The translations under genes were made by a program, and so were the position numbers. Below, in pieces: positions 20,082 to 28,040 of a stretch of 41,608 nucleotides of DNA. The DNA is taken from the IMG/VR virus record IMGVR_UViG_3300018411_000041, positions 1-41,608 of that record; one strand, written 5' to 3'. Below the pieces are notes generated by a model that was not told where the DNA came from, did not search any database, and saw nothing but the letters and a program-made list of their open reading frames with translations. Within the stretch, counting starts at the first letter, position 1; every line of letters begins with the position of its first letter. This stretch comes from a virus.

Positions 20082-20729
20082 TTAAGTGATTCCGTAAGCA
20101 GCTAAAAATGCCTGTAAAAGTTGTTCTTTTTTAAGATTAATTACAGGTATACCATGCTTATGTGCAAAGGTAATAATATACGATAATCTACCAGTATCTT
20201 TATTTATTTCAGCTGGACGAGTAGCTCCGTCTTTAGTCCAGAGTAAAATACAATTTGTACAACTATCGTTTTTATCTCCAAGAATCATTCTAAAGTTTCT
20301 TGTTACTATAGACTTAACCGAGTCAGGAATCTTATCCCATCCAGCAAATCTTGCTTGAGCTATATGTTTTAAAGCATCGTGATTGTAGTAGAATTTAGTT
20401 TCTATATTGTTAAACTTCTTCCAAGGAATATACACCTCAAGGTGTTCCTTAGATAAACTTTTAATTCTGTCGTAGAATTCAACATCATCGCCATTTAACC
20501 TTACCGTGTACTGAAGATTAAGTAACTTATCAATGATGTAATACATCTGATTTTTTACTTCAATAGGTAGTTCTCTCTCTACAAAAACACTTATGGGTAA
20601 ATAAGGTTCTTTTTTGAGTTCTTTCTTTGGAAACTTATTAGGTTTACTTGAAGAAGAGGGAGCATCGATATAAGTAACTTCTGCTGGTTTGTCTTCAGTT
20701 GATGGCATGCCGAATAGTTCAGAAAACAT
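20082..20729 (-). CDS. SLOG (YspA/DprA-type) domain protein
   Basis: A 215-residue protein. After a ~45-residue Ser/Pro/Lys linker comes a Rossmann-like domain. VYIPWKKFNN corresponds to the 'yLPW.gFN' block of SLOG/YspA-like phage proteins. VKSIVTRNFRMILGDK corresponds to 'l.aRN..qvLG', LLWTKDG to 'l.WT.dG', TGRLSYIITFAHKHGIPVINL to 'TGGt..ai.iA...gIPV.NL'. The first glycine-rich segment, usually 'SGGA.GAD', reads RLNGDDVEFYDR and is degenerate. These domains bind nucleotides or nucleotide-derived ligands; the phage role is not known. ATG start with AAAGGAAT. Confidence 0.6.
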   Translation of the reverse strand: MFSELFGMPSTEDKPAEVTYIDAPSSSSKPNKFPKKELKKEPYLPISVFVERELPIEVKNQMYYIIDKLLNLQYTVRLNGDDVEFYDRIKSLSKEHLEVYIPWKKFNNIETKFYYNHDALKHIAQARFAGWDKIPDSVKSIVTRNFRMILGDKNDSCTNCILLWTKDGATRPAEINKDTGRLSYIITFAHKHGIPVINLKKEQLLQAFLAAYGIT

Positions 20730-20743
20730 GTGTTATTCCTTTA

Positions 20744-20771
20744 AGTATAGAGTCACAAAATAATTCACCAA
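20744..20771 (-). promoter_or_regulatory. Possible sigma70-like promoter
   Basis: Read on the - strand, TTGGTG (20766-20771) and TATACT (20744-20749) are 16 bp apart. They lie just upstream of the SLOG-like gene and downstream of a terminator. Seen by eye only. Confidence 0.3.
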
Positions 20772-20782
20772 ATAAAAAACAA

Positions 20783-20816
20783 CTAACTCCTTCAGCTTAA
20801 GAACTGAAGGAGTTAG
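20783..20816 (-). terminator. Intrinsic terminator of the tandem-domain structural gene
   Basis: A perfect 13-bp stem (20783-20795 with 20804-20816) has an 8-nt loop and, on the - strand, a U-rich tail (TTGTTTTTTATTT). Confidence 0.85.
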
Positions 20817-20825
20817 TATTACATG

Positions 20826-21500
20826 TTAAACAAGAACAACAACACCGTTTAAGAAGTATTCGGTATTTGCTCTATTCGATTGAATAAAGATACGCTCATT
20901 AGGAGCAAGAAGCATGTTCTGTATGATGGTTGTGTCTTGAGCAGGAATAGTAAATCTAAAGACTTTATCATTAGCACTTGGAACAGTAGCCGAAGTAATC
21001 CAGCCTTCCACATCAGCGTTGTTATTTGTAGTAGTGTTAAAGATAGTCAAAGAAGCAGCAACATAAGCCGTGTTAGGAATAGTGTTAGAATAGATTTCAA
21101 CAGGAGTCAAAGAAGGAACCGAGACAGCTGCAAGTCTACCAGCTTTACCTACTTTACTATTTGTTTCTTCCATAGAAACAGTACGAACGCTTACAGGCGA
21201 ACCACTTACCGTTCTAACAAACAACCTTTCATTTCTACCTACCATTACTTTTTCTAACGAAGCAATGTTAGTCGTATCGATAAGCTCAATGTCATCAACA
21301 AAGAAATCAACCGAAGTCAAAGCAGCTGGATCAGCATTAGCAGTCAAAGCAACAGCAATTAAACTCGAACCAGGATTTGCATCCTTATAGAAGTTTAAGT
21401 CAACAAAAGCATGGCTGCGGTTAGCTGGACACACATAGACTTCAACAGTATTACCAGTCGAAATCAGAAACTTAGAAAATGCAGGAACTAAAGCGCTCAT
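20826..21500 (-). CDS. Probable virion structural protein with two repeated beta domains
   Basis: A 224-residue protein, Ser/Thr/Asn/Val-rich with few charges and no membrane segment. It is two similar halves. The first half runs from TVEVYVCP through VMVGRNERLFVRT; the second from PVEIYSNTIP through MLLAPNERIFIQS. Both follow the pattern 'veiy...n.a.v.l.if........v...i...d...i.....vl.pNERlFv'. Such 'NERlFV' beta domains are common in small phage head or tail proteins. It has its own AAAGG start and U-tract terminator. Isoleucine codons are nearly all ATT/ATC (one ATA seen), unlike neighbours, suggesting high expression. The exact virion position is unknown. Confidence 0.65.
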   Translation of the reverse strand: MSALVPAFSKFLISTGNTVEVYVCPANRSHAFVDLNFYKDANPGSSLIAVALTANADPAALTSVDFFVDDIELIDTTNIASLEKVMVGRNERLFVRTVSGSPVSVRTVSMEETNSKVGKAGRLAAVSVPSLTPVEIYSNTIPNTAYVAASLTIFNTTTNNNADVEGWITSATVPSANDKVFRFTIPAQDTTIIQNMLLAPNERIFIQSNRANTEYFLNGVVVLV

Positions 21501-21559
21501 AATAAAAAACCTTTCAAAGAAGTAAAAAACAAAAGCAACTGTTCAGACAATTATGATAT

Positions 21560-22990
21560 TTACAGTAAGAACTTATTCGTGATGTTACAGGTAAATATCT
21601 CTCTATTCAAACACTTGATTCTAAAGTAACAAGTAAGAGCACGAGTATCGATGTTCGGTTCAAAGACTATAGAGATACTCTCAAGCTGCTCTTCTATGCT
21701 CTTTAACGATAAGTAACTTGGTAGATCATGGCCTAGCCTTACTATCAATTTAGACTTAATTGAAGTAAGAAACTTCTCTAACTCTACTTTTTCAGCATCG
21801 CCTAATATAGCTCCTTCTCTAATCATAGGAAGAAGTACACTAAAGTCTACATACTCATCACTATTCATAATCGTAAGTTTTCCATCTTGTAAAAAGATAG
21901 GAGTTATATCGATAGTACAATTAGACAATTCATTCACATGTTCATATGCATTTACCATATGAGTAAACGTCTTTGAAACATTTAACAACAAAGGTAGAGT
22001 AGGATTTGACTTAGTAATAAAAGCAGCTTCATCCTTACAGATATAGTAGCTATTTCCTTCTCTATATAGAAAATGCCTTATATCGATACGACTAAACAAC
22101 CTCAGCTTATCCTTATTACCTAACCTACTTAACTTAATGCAATAGAAGCTAAAAGGATCTAACTCCAAATCTATAAAAGACTTAATACTCTCTATATACT
22201 TAGGAACAAACCCTACGTTGATAGCAAATATAGATTCAGTACTCTTCTTACCGATATTGATATTCTCTTTTTCAATATTCGATAGAAAGTAATAGCTTGT
22301 GTTACTTAACCTTGATGTATAGAACATATCCCTAAATGTCAACACAAAGTCTTTTTCTACGTAGGACTTTCTATAGTCCTTCAAAGGAGAGACACAACTG
22401 TAGATGACCTTAGAGCGTTCTTGGTCTTTATATTGAAAAGAAGCATTTACAGCTATAGCAGCAAATAGATCAGCAACTTCATTTCCATAACTTCCATTAT
22501 GACCTTTAATCCACTTAATATTTACTAAAGTACTACTGCTATTAAGGAAAGTCAATAGTTCAACTATCGTTAGCCATTCTTCTCTATGAGTAATGATCTG
22601 CCCATCTTGTCTCTTCCATCCATTCACTTTCCATTTGTCTAAATTCTCTATAGAAGAAACGATATAGTTACTATCCGTATAGATACAAACACTACTCAAC
22701 TTTTCTAAGTTACAAGCGTACTGTAGAGCACGTATAACGCCATATAACTCAGCAGTATTATTCGTAGTTTTACCAGAGATATACTCGATATGTTCGTATA
22801 TACTTTCAACTGTAATTTTACTATCTTTTTTCTCTACAGAAAAACCTTCTTCAGTAAAGAAACAACCATGTACAGGGTGTTTATTATACTTACTTCCTTC
22901 TAACGTATAGGTATAACCAAATACACCAAAACCACCATAACCAGGATTTGGTTTACACCCACCGTCCGTATAAGCAATAAAGTTAAGCAT
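21560..22990 (-). CDS. RNase HI domain fused to an unknown C-terminal domain
   Basis: Residues 1-~180 are a type 1 RNase H. YTDGGCKPNPG contains D9, NTAELYG contains E81, IYTDSNYIV contains D106, KGHNG contains H164, and EVADLFA contains D174. The domain degrades RNA in RNA-DNA hybrids such as replication primers and R-loops. The remaining ~295 residues are not recognisable; they contain no cysteine cluster or membrane segment. Usual bacterial RNase HI is ~155 residues, so this is nearly three times longer. The start overlaps the end of the upstream gene by 8 bp. Confidence 0.88.
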   Translation of the reverse strand: MLNFIAYTDGGCKPNPGYGGFGVFGYTYTLEGSKYNKHPVHGCFFTEEGFSVEKKDSKITVESIYEHIEYISGKTTNNTAELYGVIRALQYACNLEKLSSVCIYTDSNYIVSSIENLDKWKVNGWKRQDGQIITHREEWLTIVELLTFLNSSSTLVNIKWIKGHNGSYGNEVADLFAAIAVNASFQYKDQERSKVIYSCVSPLKDYRKSYVEKDFVLTFRDMFYTSRLSNTSYYFLSNIEKENINIGKKSTESIFAINVGFVPKYIESIKSFIDLELDPFSFYCIKLSRLGNKDKLRLFSRIDIRHFLYREGNSYYICKDEAAFITKSNPTLPLLLNVSKTFTHMVNAYEHVNELSNCTIDITPIFLQDGKLTIMNSDEYVDFSVLLPMIREGAILGDAEKVELEKFLTSIKSKLIVRLGHDLPSYLSLKSIEEQLESISIVFEPNIDTRALTCYFRIKCLNREIFTCNITNKFLL

Positions 22991-23555
22991 GATCTTTAGT
23001 CTTTTCGACCTCTGAGTTAAACATTCCGTACATCGACTTAATCACAGGTAAGTTGTTGTTCATAAAAGCATTCAAAGTTCTATTGATATGACCGTTAAAC
23101 TTCTTATACTTACTTGTAACTAAAGTAACCGGATACTTACCTACCTTAATCAGATCATACAAGTAAATCACACCAAGTAACTTATCCGTATTTAGCTTAT
23201 CATTTCCACTGTACAAAATACTCTCTAGCTCTTTCATGTAAATAGACTCAAATCTACTTCCACTCAAAAACACCAAATTACTCGGTATCAATCCACTCTT
23301 ATCAATATTTACCGTGTGTTTACAGCCAAGTTTAAAGTAAACTACACTTCCCTTCTCTATAGCTTTTTCCTGAATAAATTCCATAGCTTTTTTCTGAAGT
23401 ATAGCATTTAGTTCAGGATTTACAACTTCTCCTACCTTAGTATCTACAATAGGAATAGTTTTTACAGGTTCTTCTGTCTTATTAAATCTTTCTACTATAT
23501 CACTAAAAGTTACTTCTTCTAACATTGCTTTCTTCTCATCAAATAGCTTCTTCAT
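22983..23555 (-). CDS. Unknown protein, first gene of the RNase H unit
   Basis: A 190-residue, Lys/Glu-rich soluble protein of unknown family. It begins just left of the 1-kb non-coding region, with AAGGA before its ATG, and ends overlapping the RNase H start by 8 bp. Its partner status with RNase H is inferred only from this arrangement. Confidence 0.75.
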   Translation of the reverse strand: MKKLFDEKKAMLEEVTFSDIVERFNKTEEPVKTIPIVDTKVGEVVNPELNAILQKKAMEFIQEKAIEKGSVVYFKLGCKHTVNIDKSGLIPSNLVFLSGSRFESIYMKELESILYSGNDKLNTDKLLGVIYLYDLIKVGKYPVTLVTSKYKKFNGHINRTLNAFMNNNLPVIKSMYGMFNSEVEKTKDHA

Positions 23556-23663
23556 ACTCTAGTCCTTAGTTAATAAAAACACCACCTACATAATGTTACG
23601 ATATTTTATTTTTAACTTAGAACCATAACTACAGACATGTAAATCTAAGCAAGAAACACGTCT

Positions 23664-23772
23664 ACAGACACACTCTAAAATGCGTTAAAACACACTCAGG
23701 AGAAGTTTCTTTACAAAACTAATACCGACACCTTACATTGTTTAAAAATCGCTTATAACGCGTTTTTATTCA
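23664..23772. repeat. 109-bp direct repeat, copy 1
   Basis: It begins ACAGACACACTCTAAAA and ends with a block at about 23744-23772 that is identical in copy 2 (AAAAATCGCTTATAACGCG followed by TTTTTATTCA). The middle is diverged but keeps the same length. Confidence 0.75.
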
Positions 23773-23797
23773 CACTGTGTGTTAAAACATCGGCGAG

Positions 23798-23827
23798 CAG
23801 AGTAATACACGTCGTGGTATTACTCTG
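23798..23827. other. 11-bp perfect hairpin between the repeats
   Basis: CAGAGTAATAC (23798-23808) pairs with GTATTACTCTG (23817-23827) around ACGTCGTG. Downstream on + is ACTAGTTTACTCTATTTTT, so it may be a weak + terminator or a structured RNA element. Confidence 0.5.
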
Positions 23828-23878
23828 ACTAGTTTACTCTATTTTTATAGGTATATAAAAAGAATGTAAAACATACTC

Positions 23879-23987
23879 ACAGACACACTCTAAAACACGT
23901 TAAAACGACTCTAGAGAAAGTTTTTAGAGTAAGGTGATAACGACATATCACTTTGCAGAAAAATCGCTTATAACGCGTTTTTATTCA
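23879..23987. repeat. 109-bp direct repeat, copy 2
   Basis: It matches copy 1 at both ends (ACAGACACACTCTAAAA at the start, AAAAATCGCTTATAACGCG then TTTTTATTCA at the end) with exactly the same length, 215 bp further on. Confidence 0.75.
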
Positions 23988-24006
23988 TTTCGTTACTTTT
24001 TTTACC

Positions 24007-24040
24007 CATAGTATCGCGCGCGCGCCCGCGCGGTAGTATG
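24007..24040. other. GC-rich near-palindromic hairpin
   Basis: Bases 24007-24020 can pair with 24027-24040 over 14 positions with one mismatch and one G-T pair, around CGCGCC. The core is alternating CG (24015-24024), striking in such AT-rich DNA. No U-tract follows. Confidence 0.5.
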
Positions 24041-24394
24041 TGCTGTTGGTGCTCTGTTTTCTTTAACCCCTAACGGTGTACTTTTATTTAACTATAGTGT
24101 GTGTTTGTACTTTTTCCTTTTTAAGGGGTATAGGTAGAGGTTTTAGTATATGTGTTATTTGTTGATTCGACGTATGAGCGTACTTTCTGCGTATTTGGAG
24201 GTTTTGAAGGGGTTTCTTGTTTCTTAACCTATTTACGATAAGTAAACACTTTTGGTTTTGTTCTCTAGTAGAGGAGGTTGTTGGTGTTTTTGACGGACTG
24301 AGTAGCGATGTGTTTTTATGTTTATTTTTTAAAAAAGATAGTGGTACAGTAGTGTTGTTTTTTTCTATGGCAGTAGAGCTGCGTTGCTTTAATA

Positions 24395-24475
24395 GAAGAG
24401 AGAGAGATATCGCTTCGCTCATCTCTCTCTCTTTCTTCCTTCCATCCTTCCCCCCCTTTCCCCCCTTCCTCAGAG
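24395..24475. other. Purine/pyrimidine hairpin and polypyrimidine tract
   Basis: A GA-rich arm (24395-24408) pairs with a TC-rich arm (from 24421) over about 13 bp. It continues into a nearly pure C/T stretch to about 24470 that includes two C6 runs. The complementary strand therefore carries two G6 runs. Confidence 0.5.
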
Positions 24476-24620
24476 AGTTTCACAGTATGTATTTTTGATA
24501 AAAAATCAATATGGTAGTAAATCTTATATGTAAAAAGTAGCTATTGGGTAACTTTATAACACCATATATTGTACTTGTAGCATACTACACCCGTTCCATC
24601 TATTCGTGAAAGAATACACC

Positions 24621-25607
24621 ATGCATGTCGTAGAGAAAAGCTTCGTTGAACAACTGAAAGTTATCGATCAGCACAGCTCTTTTAAATCAAGATACAAAAA
24701 CATCAACGTGATGTGTTCAGGCGGAGTAGACTCTATGGTTCTACTTCACCTGCTATACAAATATAAGAAAGAGTACGGGTTAGCCATCAACGTCATACAT
24801 GTGCTTTTTGATGATGTAGTTAACTTTAAAGAAGTTGATGATCTTATCTACGATACTACATACAAGTTTCACATCTCATATACCAAGTACCTGGTTAACT
24901 CAAACAACAAACCAATCAAGAAGACAGAAGCAAGAGCTTTATTAAAGGAATACGGAACTATAACGAGTTCTGACGCTATCTTTACAGCTCATCACGCTTC
25001 TGATCAAGCAGAGACTATTCTATACAGAATCTTTGCAGGTAGAACCGGTATAGAAGGACTAAAAGGTATGGATGTTATCTGTCCTTACATTACACCAAAA
25101 GGTACATTCACATATATCAAACCTTTACTTCAAGTAACTAAAGATCAAATCTACGACTATGCAAAAACACATAAGGTAAAATACATAGAAGATCTAAGTA
25201 ATCTCGATACAGACTTCTCTGATAGAAACTTCATTCGACATAGAGTTATTCCTCTACTTGAAGAGAGGTTTAACATTAGTCAAATGGTAAGAGGATTACA
25301 TGTGATTCAAAAGTCATATGTAGACGCTATGAAAACTGATGAAGTAAGTATCGAGTATACTGAAAAAGGGTGGAAATTTGAAGAGATGCATAAACTTACT
25401 GAAGAACAAAAATTGTTCCTAGTAAAGAGTAAGATTAAAGAAGAGTTCGGTATCGCTATCTCGAAAAGAAACATCGACTTCCTCAAGGTAAGGTTAGCAG
25501 ATAAAATCAACTGTGACTTTATTCTACTAAGAAGGAAGTCAGGAACACTTCGATTTAAACAAACTAAAGACTACGTTCAGGCTTATATTCTAGAACATAA
25601 AGAGTAA
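24621..25607 (+). CDS. tilS: tRNA(Ile)-lysidine synthase
   Basis: It attaches lysine to C34 of tRNA-Ile2(CAU), changing its reading from AUG to AUA and its charging from Met to Ile. The PP-loop SGGVDSM lies at residues 33-39. TAHHASDQAETILYRI and GRTGIEGLKGM match the TilS-specific 'a.a.Hh.dDq.ET.l.rl.rGtg..Gl.gm'. RNFIRHRVIPLL matches the family 'R...R..ilP.L'. At 328 residues it is shorter than E. coli TilS (about 430) and has only a small C-terminal part. I chose ATG 24621 (GAAAGAA upstream) over GTG 24606, which has no ribosome site. A tRNA(CAU) gene lies 11.5 kb away at 37099. A U-tract terminator follows. Confidence 0.9.
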   Translation: MHVVEKSFVEQLKVIDQHSSFKSRYKNINVMCSGGVDSMVLLHLLYKYKKEYGLAINVIHVLFDDVVNFKEVDDLIYDTTYKFHISYTKYLVNSNNKPIKKTEARALLKEYGTITSSDAIFTAHHASDQAETILYRIFAGRTGIEGLKGMDVICPYITPKGTFTYIKPLLQVTKDQIYDYAKTHKVKYIEDLSNLDTDFSDRNFIRHRVIPLLEERFNISQMVRGLHVIQKSYVDAMKTDEVSIEYTEKGWKFEEMHKLTEEQKLFLVKSKIKEEFGIAISKRNIDFLKVRLADKINCDFILLRRKSGTLRFKQTKDYVQAYILEHKE

Positions 25608-25618
25608 GATAGAACCTA

Positions 25619-25653
25619 CGCCACCTATACCTATTTTACGGGTATAGGTGGTG
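25619..25653 (+). terminator. Intrinsic terminator after tilS
   Basis: The core stem is 25621-25631 with 25641-25651, extendable by two pairs, followed by TTTTTGTTTTG. Confidence 0.85.
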
Positions 25654-25706
25654 TTTTTGTTTTGTAAATTTGTTCTAAATGTTATAACTACTACTGTAAA
25701 AAGGTC

Positions 25707-26096
25707 ATGAACAGTTATTCGAGGAAGATCAACATCAGTAATATCTATAAAGAGCTAAGTAGTAGTTATGCTGCTTATAGTTACTTTGTGAATATATTTA
25801 ATAATCTGCTTATAGATGTAGCTATCAATCACTCATATATTACGAGAACAAACAACTTTGCTTTTGATGATGTAGGTCTACAGCAGTTGTTTCTACATAA
25901 GAAACTTCACACTACTGAAAACTACATAAGTTTCTTTAGTAGTATACAGTCAAGAGAACATCTATCTGTAGCTCTAGACGTGTATACAGAACTTTCAGAC
26001 TTTATAAGTATGTACTATAGAGCAAATAAGGTAAACGTATTTAGCTTATCGATAAGAAAAGCGGATACGCTTGAGATAATTCTTAAACATTTTTAA
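25707..26096 (+). CDS. Unknown protein (129 residues)
   Basis: Tyr/Asn/Ser-rich soluble protein of unknown family. AAAAGG precedes the ATG. It is the first of five closely packed + genes up to 28035 that look like one operon in the baseplate-spike neighbourhood. No motif seen. Confidence 0.7.
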   Translation: MNSYSRKINISNIYKELSSSYAAYSYFVNIFNNLLIDVAINHSYITRTNNFAFDDVGLQQLFLHKKLHTTENYISFFSSIQSREHLSVALDVYTELSDFISMYYRANKVNVFSLSIRKADTLEIILKHF

Positions 26097-26116
26097 GAAA
26101 GCAAACCCATCGCATC

Positions 26117-26536
26117 ATGAGTACAATTCTGATTTCGTTAGAAGATCTTAAGATCTATACCGTAGAAGATTTTATTCGATTCCAAAAAACGCTTGAGCTC
26201 TTTATAATTAGTGACATACAAAAGTGTTTATTTGACGAAGGGCTAAATGATATCTATAGCGGTTACATATATCTAAACGGAAACAACATACCGTTAGAGC
26301 ATGTGGATATAATGAATACTTCTATGTACTTTGAGGTATCCACGTATAGTGTAGATACACTTGCAACTATACAACTTGATCTATACAAATATGTAAAGAA
26401 CACTATAGTAAAGTATCACATAAACAACATAAACAAAAGAGTAAAAAGAGTATTGTGGTTCTCGTGTATGATAGTTGAAAGAACTATCTGTTTTACCTAT
26501 AAGGAGCTTAGTACGAATGAATATACACATTTTTGA
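26117..26536 (+). CDS. Unknown protein (139 residues)
   Basis: Second gene of the five-gene cluster, 20 bp after the first. No recognised motif. The C-terminus overlaps the next gene's start by 20 bp. The codon for its Met start has only a weak AAGAAAG upstream. Confidence 0.65.
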   Translation: MSTILISLEDLKIYTVEDFIRFQKTLELFIISDIQKCLFDEGLNDIYSGYIYLNGNNIPLEHVDIMNTSMYFEVSTYSVDTLATIQLDLYKYVKNTIVKYHINNINKRVKRVLWFSCMIVERTICFTYKELSTNEYTHF

Positions 26537-27122
26537 CACGCAAAGTACAGTAGTGGAATTATTCCTCCTATTTAGACGCCTGTATATTTCCGATAACATC
26601 TATATGGTGCATACAAATACATACAAACGCACTATAGAGTATCTAGAACAGATAGAAGAACAAAAGGTTCTAACTTACGAAAATCCAGAAGACTATAAGG
26701 ATGTAATGAGTACAGGAAACAAATTCGATAGAGCTCTTATTGAAATATCTGTTAAGTGTGTGCTAAGAACTGTATTTTATAACATTCGAGCGTATACTGT
26801 AAATAACTTTATAAAGCTTCTTGACGAAGACATCAGTATAGCAAATCTCTGCTATCTTGAAAATTCAGATATTGATACCTTGTTCGATGATTTTACAAAT
26901 CTTACCGAAGAACAGAAAAACTATCTAAGGTATAATGTATCTTATATAGCTAGAACATACATAGAACACACGTATAATCTTGCAAGACAAGAGTTTGTAA
27001 CGTTGCTTATGACGCTATTTAGTGAAATAGCAAATCAAGCAAATAATCCAGATAGTAGAGTTGGTCGTATAGAGTTATACGGAAAACTTCTACACCCACT
27101 TCTTATAGAAAGCTCCGTGTGA
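26517..27122 (+). CDS. Unknown protein (201 residues)
   Basis: The frame opens earlier, at 26475, but ATG 26517 has AAGGAG about 10 nt upstream and is preferred, giving a protein starting MNIHIFDTQ. It is Tyr/Asn/Leu-rich, mostly helical in appearance, with no membrane segment or motif. It ends in a 4-bp GTGA overlap with the next gene, a sign of translational coupling. Confidence 0.7.
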   Translation: MNIHIFDTQSTVVELFLLFRRLYISDNIYMVHTNTYKRTIEYLEQIEEQKVLTYENPEDYKDVMSTGNKFDRALIEISVKCVLRTVFYNIRAYTVNNFIKLLDEDISIANLCYLENSDIDTLFDDFTNLTEEQKNYLRYNVSYIARTYIEHTYNLARQEFVTLLMTLFSEIANQANNPDSRVGRIELYGKLLHPLLIESSV

Positions 27123-27667
27123 GTACGGCGTCACCATACGTGTTTAGATCTCTTGTAGTTTCAGAAGAGTATCTTCGTTCTACTGTAAGAGATGTAATTC
27201 ACGATACACCTCATATACAGGTTATCATAGATAGCTTTATACAAAAAGACTATGGAAGCTATATTAACTTTATAGACTTCTTAATAAGAAACTTCTCAAA
27301 CAACATAAGTAATGTAACTATAACTGAACCGACATCTGTTAAGTACCAAAATGTCTGTGGGTTATTTAAGCATAGCGAAATATACGAAATCAACTACTAT
27401 GACTTTATGTTTGCAAGTTTTTCAGACATGAGGTATACTGTGCTTAACGCAGACTTTTACGACATAACATACGATGCTCTTAGCGGTTATGGTGTAGATA
27501 ACGATACTATAGAACAAGTATTAGATACTCTTGACATACTGTATAAGTACGTAGAGAACTATTTATACTATGCAGCTTTGTCGATATTCTCTCAAGATGA
27601 GCAGGATATATACTTAGTTCCAGTAAAAATACCAGAACGAAAACTTCTCTTCATTAAGTTTATATAA
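27119..27667 (+). CDS. Unknown protein (182 residues)
   Basis: It starts with GTG inside the GTGA overlap with the previous gene; no strong separate ribosome site, so it is probably made by coupled re-initiation. Tyr- and Asp-rich acidic protein without a recognised motif. Confidence 0.7.
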   Translation: MSTASPYVFRSLVVSEEYLRSTVRDVIHDTPHIQVIIDSFIQKDYGSYINFIDFLIRNFSNNISNVTITEPTSVKYQNVCGLFKHSEIYEINYYDFMFASFSDMRYTVLNADFYDITYDALSGYGVDNDTIEQVLDTLDILYKYVENYLYYAALSIFSQDEQDIYLVPVKIPERKLLFIKFI

Positions 27668-27669
27668 AC

Positions 27670-28035
27670 ATGAACGCTTCGCCAGACAACATACTTGTTC
27701 GAATCAAGAACAAACTTATGTTAAAACTCAATATAGATTCTTATAAGCTGAAATATCTTATAAGTTCCTTTGTATCAGCTGCATTTAAAGGTGTGACTGG
27801 TTCAAAGATGCATTATACAGTTATCAATCTCACAAACGAACTTACTAACGCACAGATGACTATAAAGGTCTTCTTTAAGTTCCTTAATATCATACGCGCA
27901 AAAAAGATCATACTCACAGTAACTGTAATTACAAGAGACGATAAAGAAGTTTCTGTCTCTGAAGAAATCTTGATCGGAGGATTATTGGCGTTAGAGGAAG
28001 AAGATGCCAGTAATAAAGCTTCTACTGAAAAGTAA
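27670..28035 (+). CDS. Unknown protein (121 residues), last of the cluster
   Basis: Two bases after the previous stop. Lys-rich in its first half and acidic at its C-terminus (GLLALEEEDASN). A strong terminator follows at 28041. Function unknown. Confidence 0.7.
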   Translation: MNASPDNILVRIKNKLMLKLNIDSYKLKYLISSFVSAAFKGVTGSKMHYTVINLTNELTNAQMTIKVFFKFLNIIRAKKIILTVTVITRDDKEVSVSEEILIGGLLALEEEDASNKASTEK

Positions 28036-28040
28036 CATTA

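Larger units (their letters stand above)
23556..24620. other. 1-kb non-coding divergent region with repeats and hairpins
   Basis: This is the only long stretch without a convincing gene. It separates a leftward unit (RNase H) from rightward tilS. It holds two 109-bp direct repeats, an 11-bp perfect hairpin between them, a GC-rich near-palindrome, and a purine/pyrimidine hairpin running into a polypyrimidine tract. It could be a control region, a source of small RNAs or a replication origin; the sequence does not decide. Confidence 0.6.

Noticed and set aside
23664-23987. CRISPR array
   Set aside because: Only two long, imperfect repeats with a 106-bp gap that itself contains a hairpin; no short regular repeat-spacer pattern and no cas genes.
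24084-24422. 112-residue - strand frame in the 1-kb non-coding region
   Set aside because: Low-complexity Lys/Thr/Ser-rich composition, overlap with the GA/TC repeat at its start and no recognisable fold. Its apparent ribosome site is just the GA repeat. Kept as a possibility only.
24217-24498. 93-residue + strand frame over the polypyrimidine tract
   Set aside because: Most of its C-terminal residues come from the C/T tract itself (Pro/Phe/Leu/Ser runs), and it overlaps the other frame.
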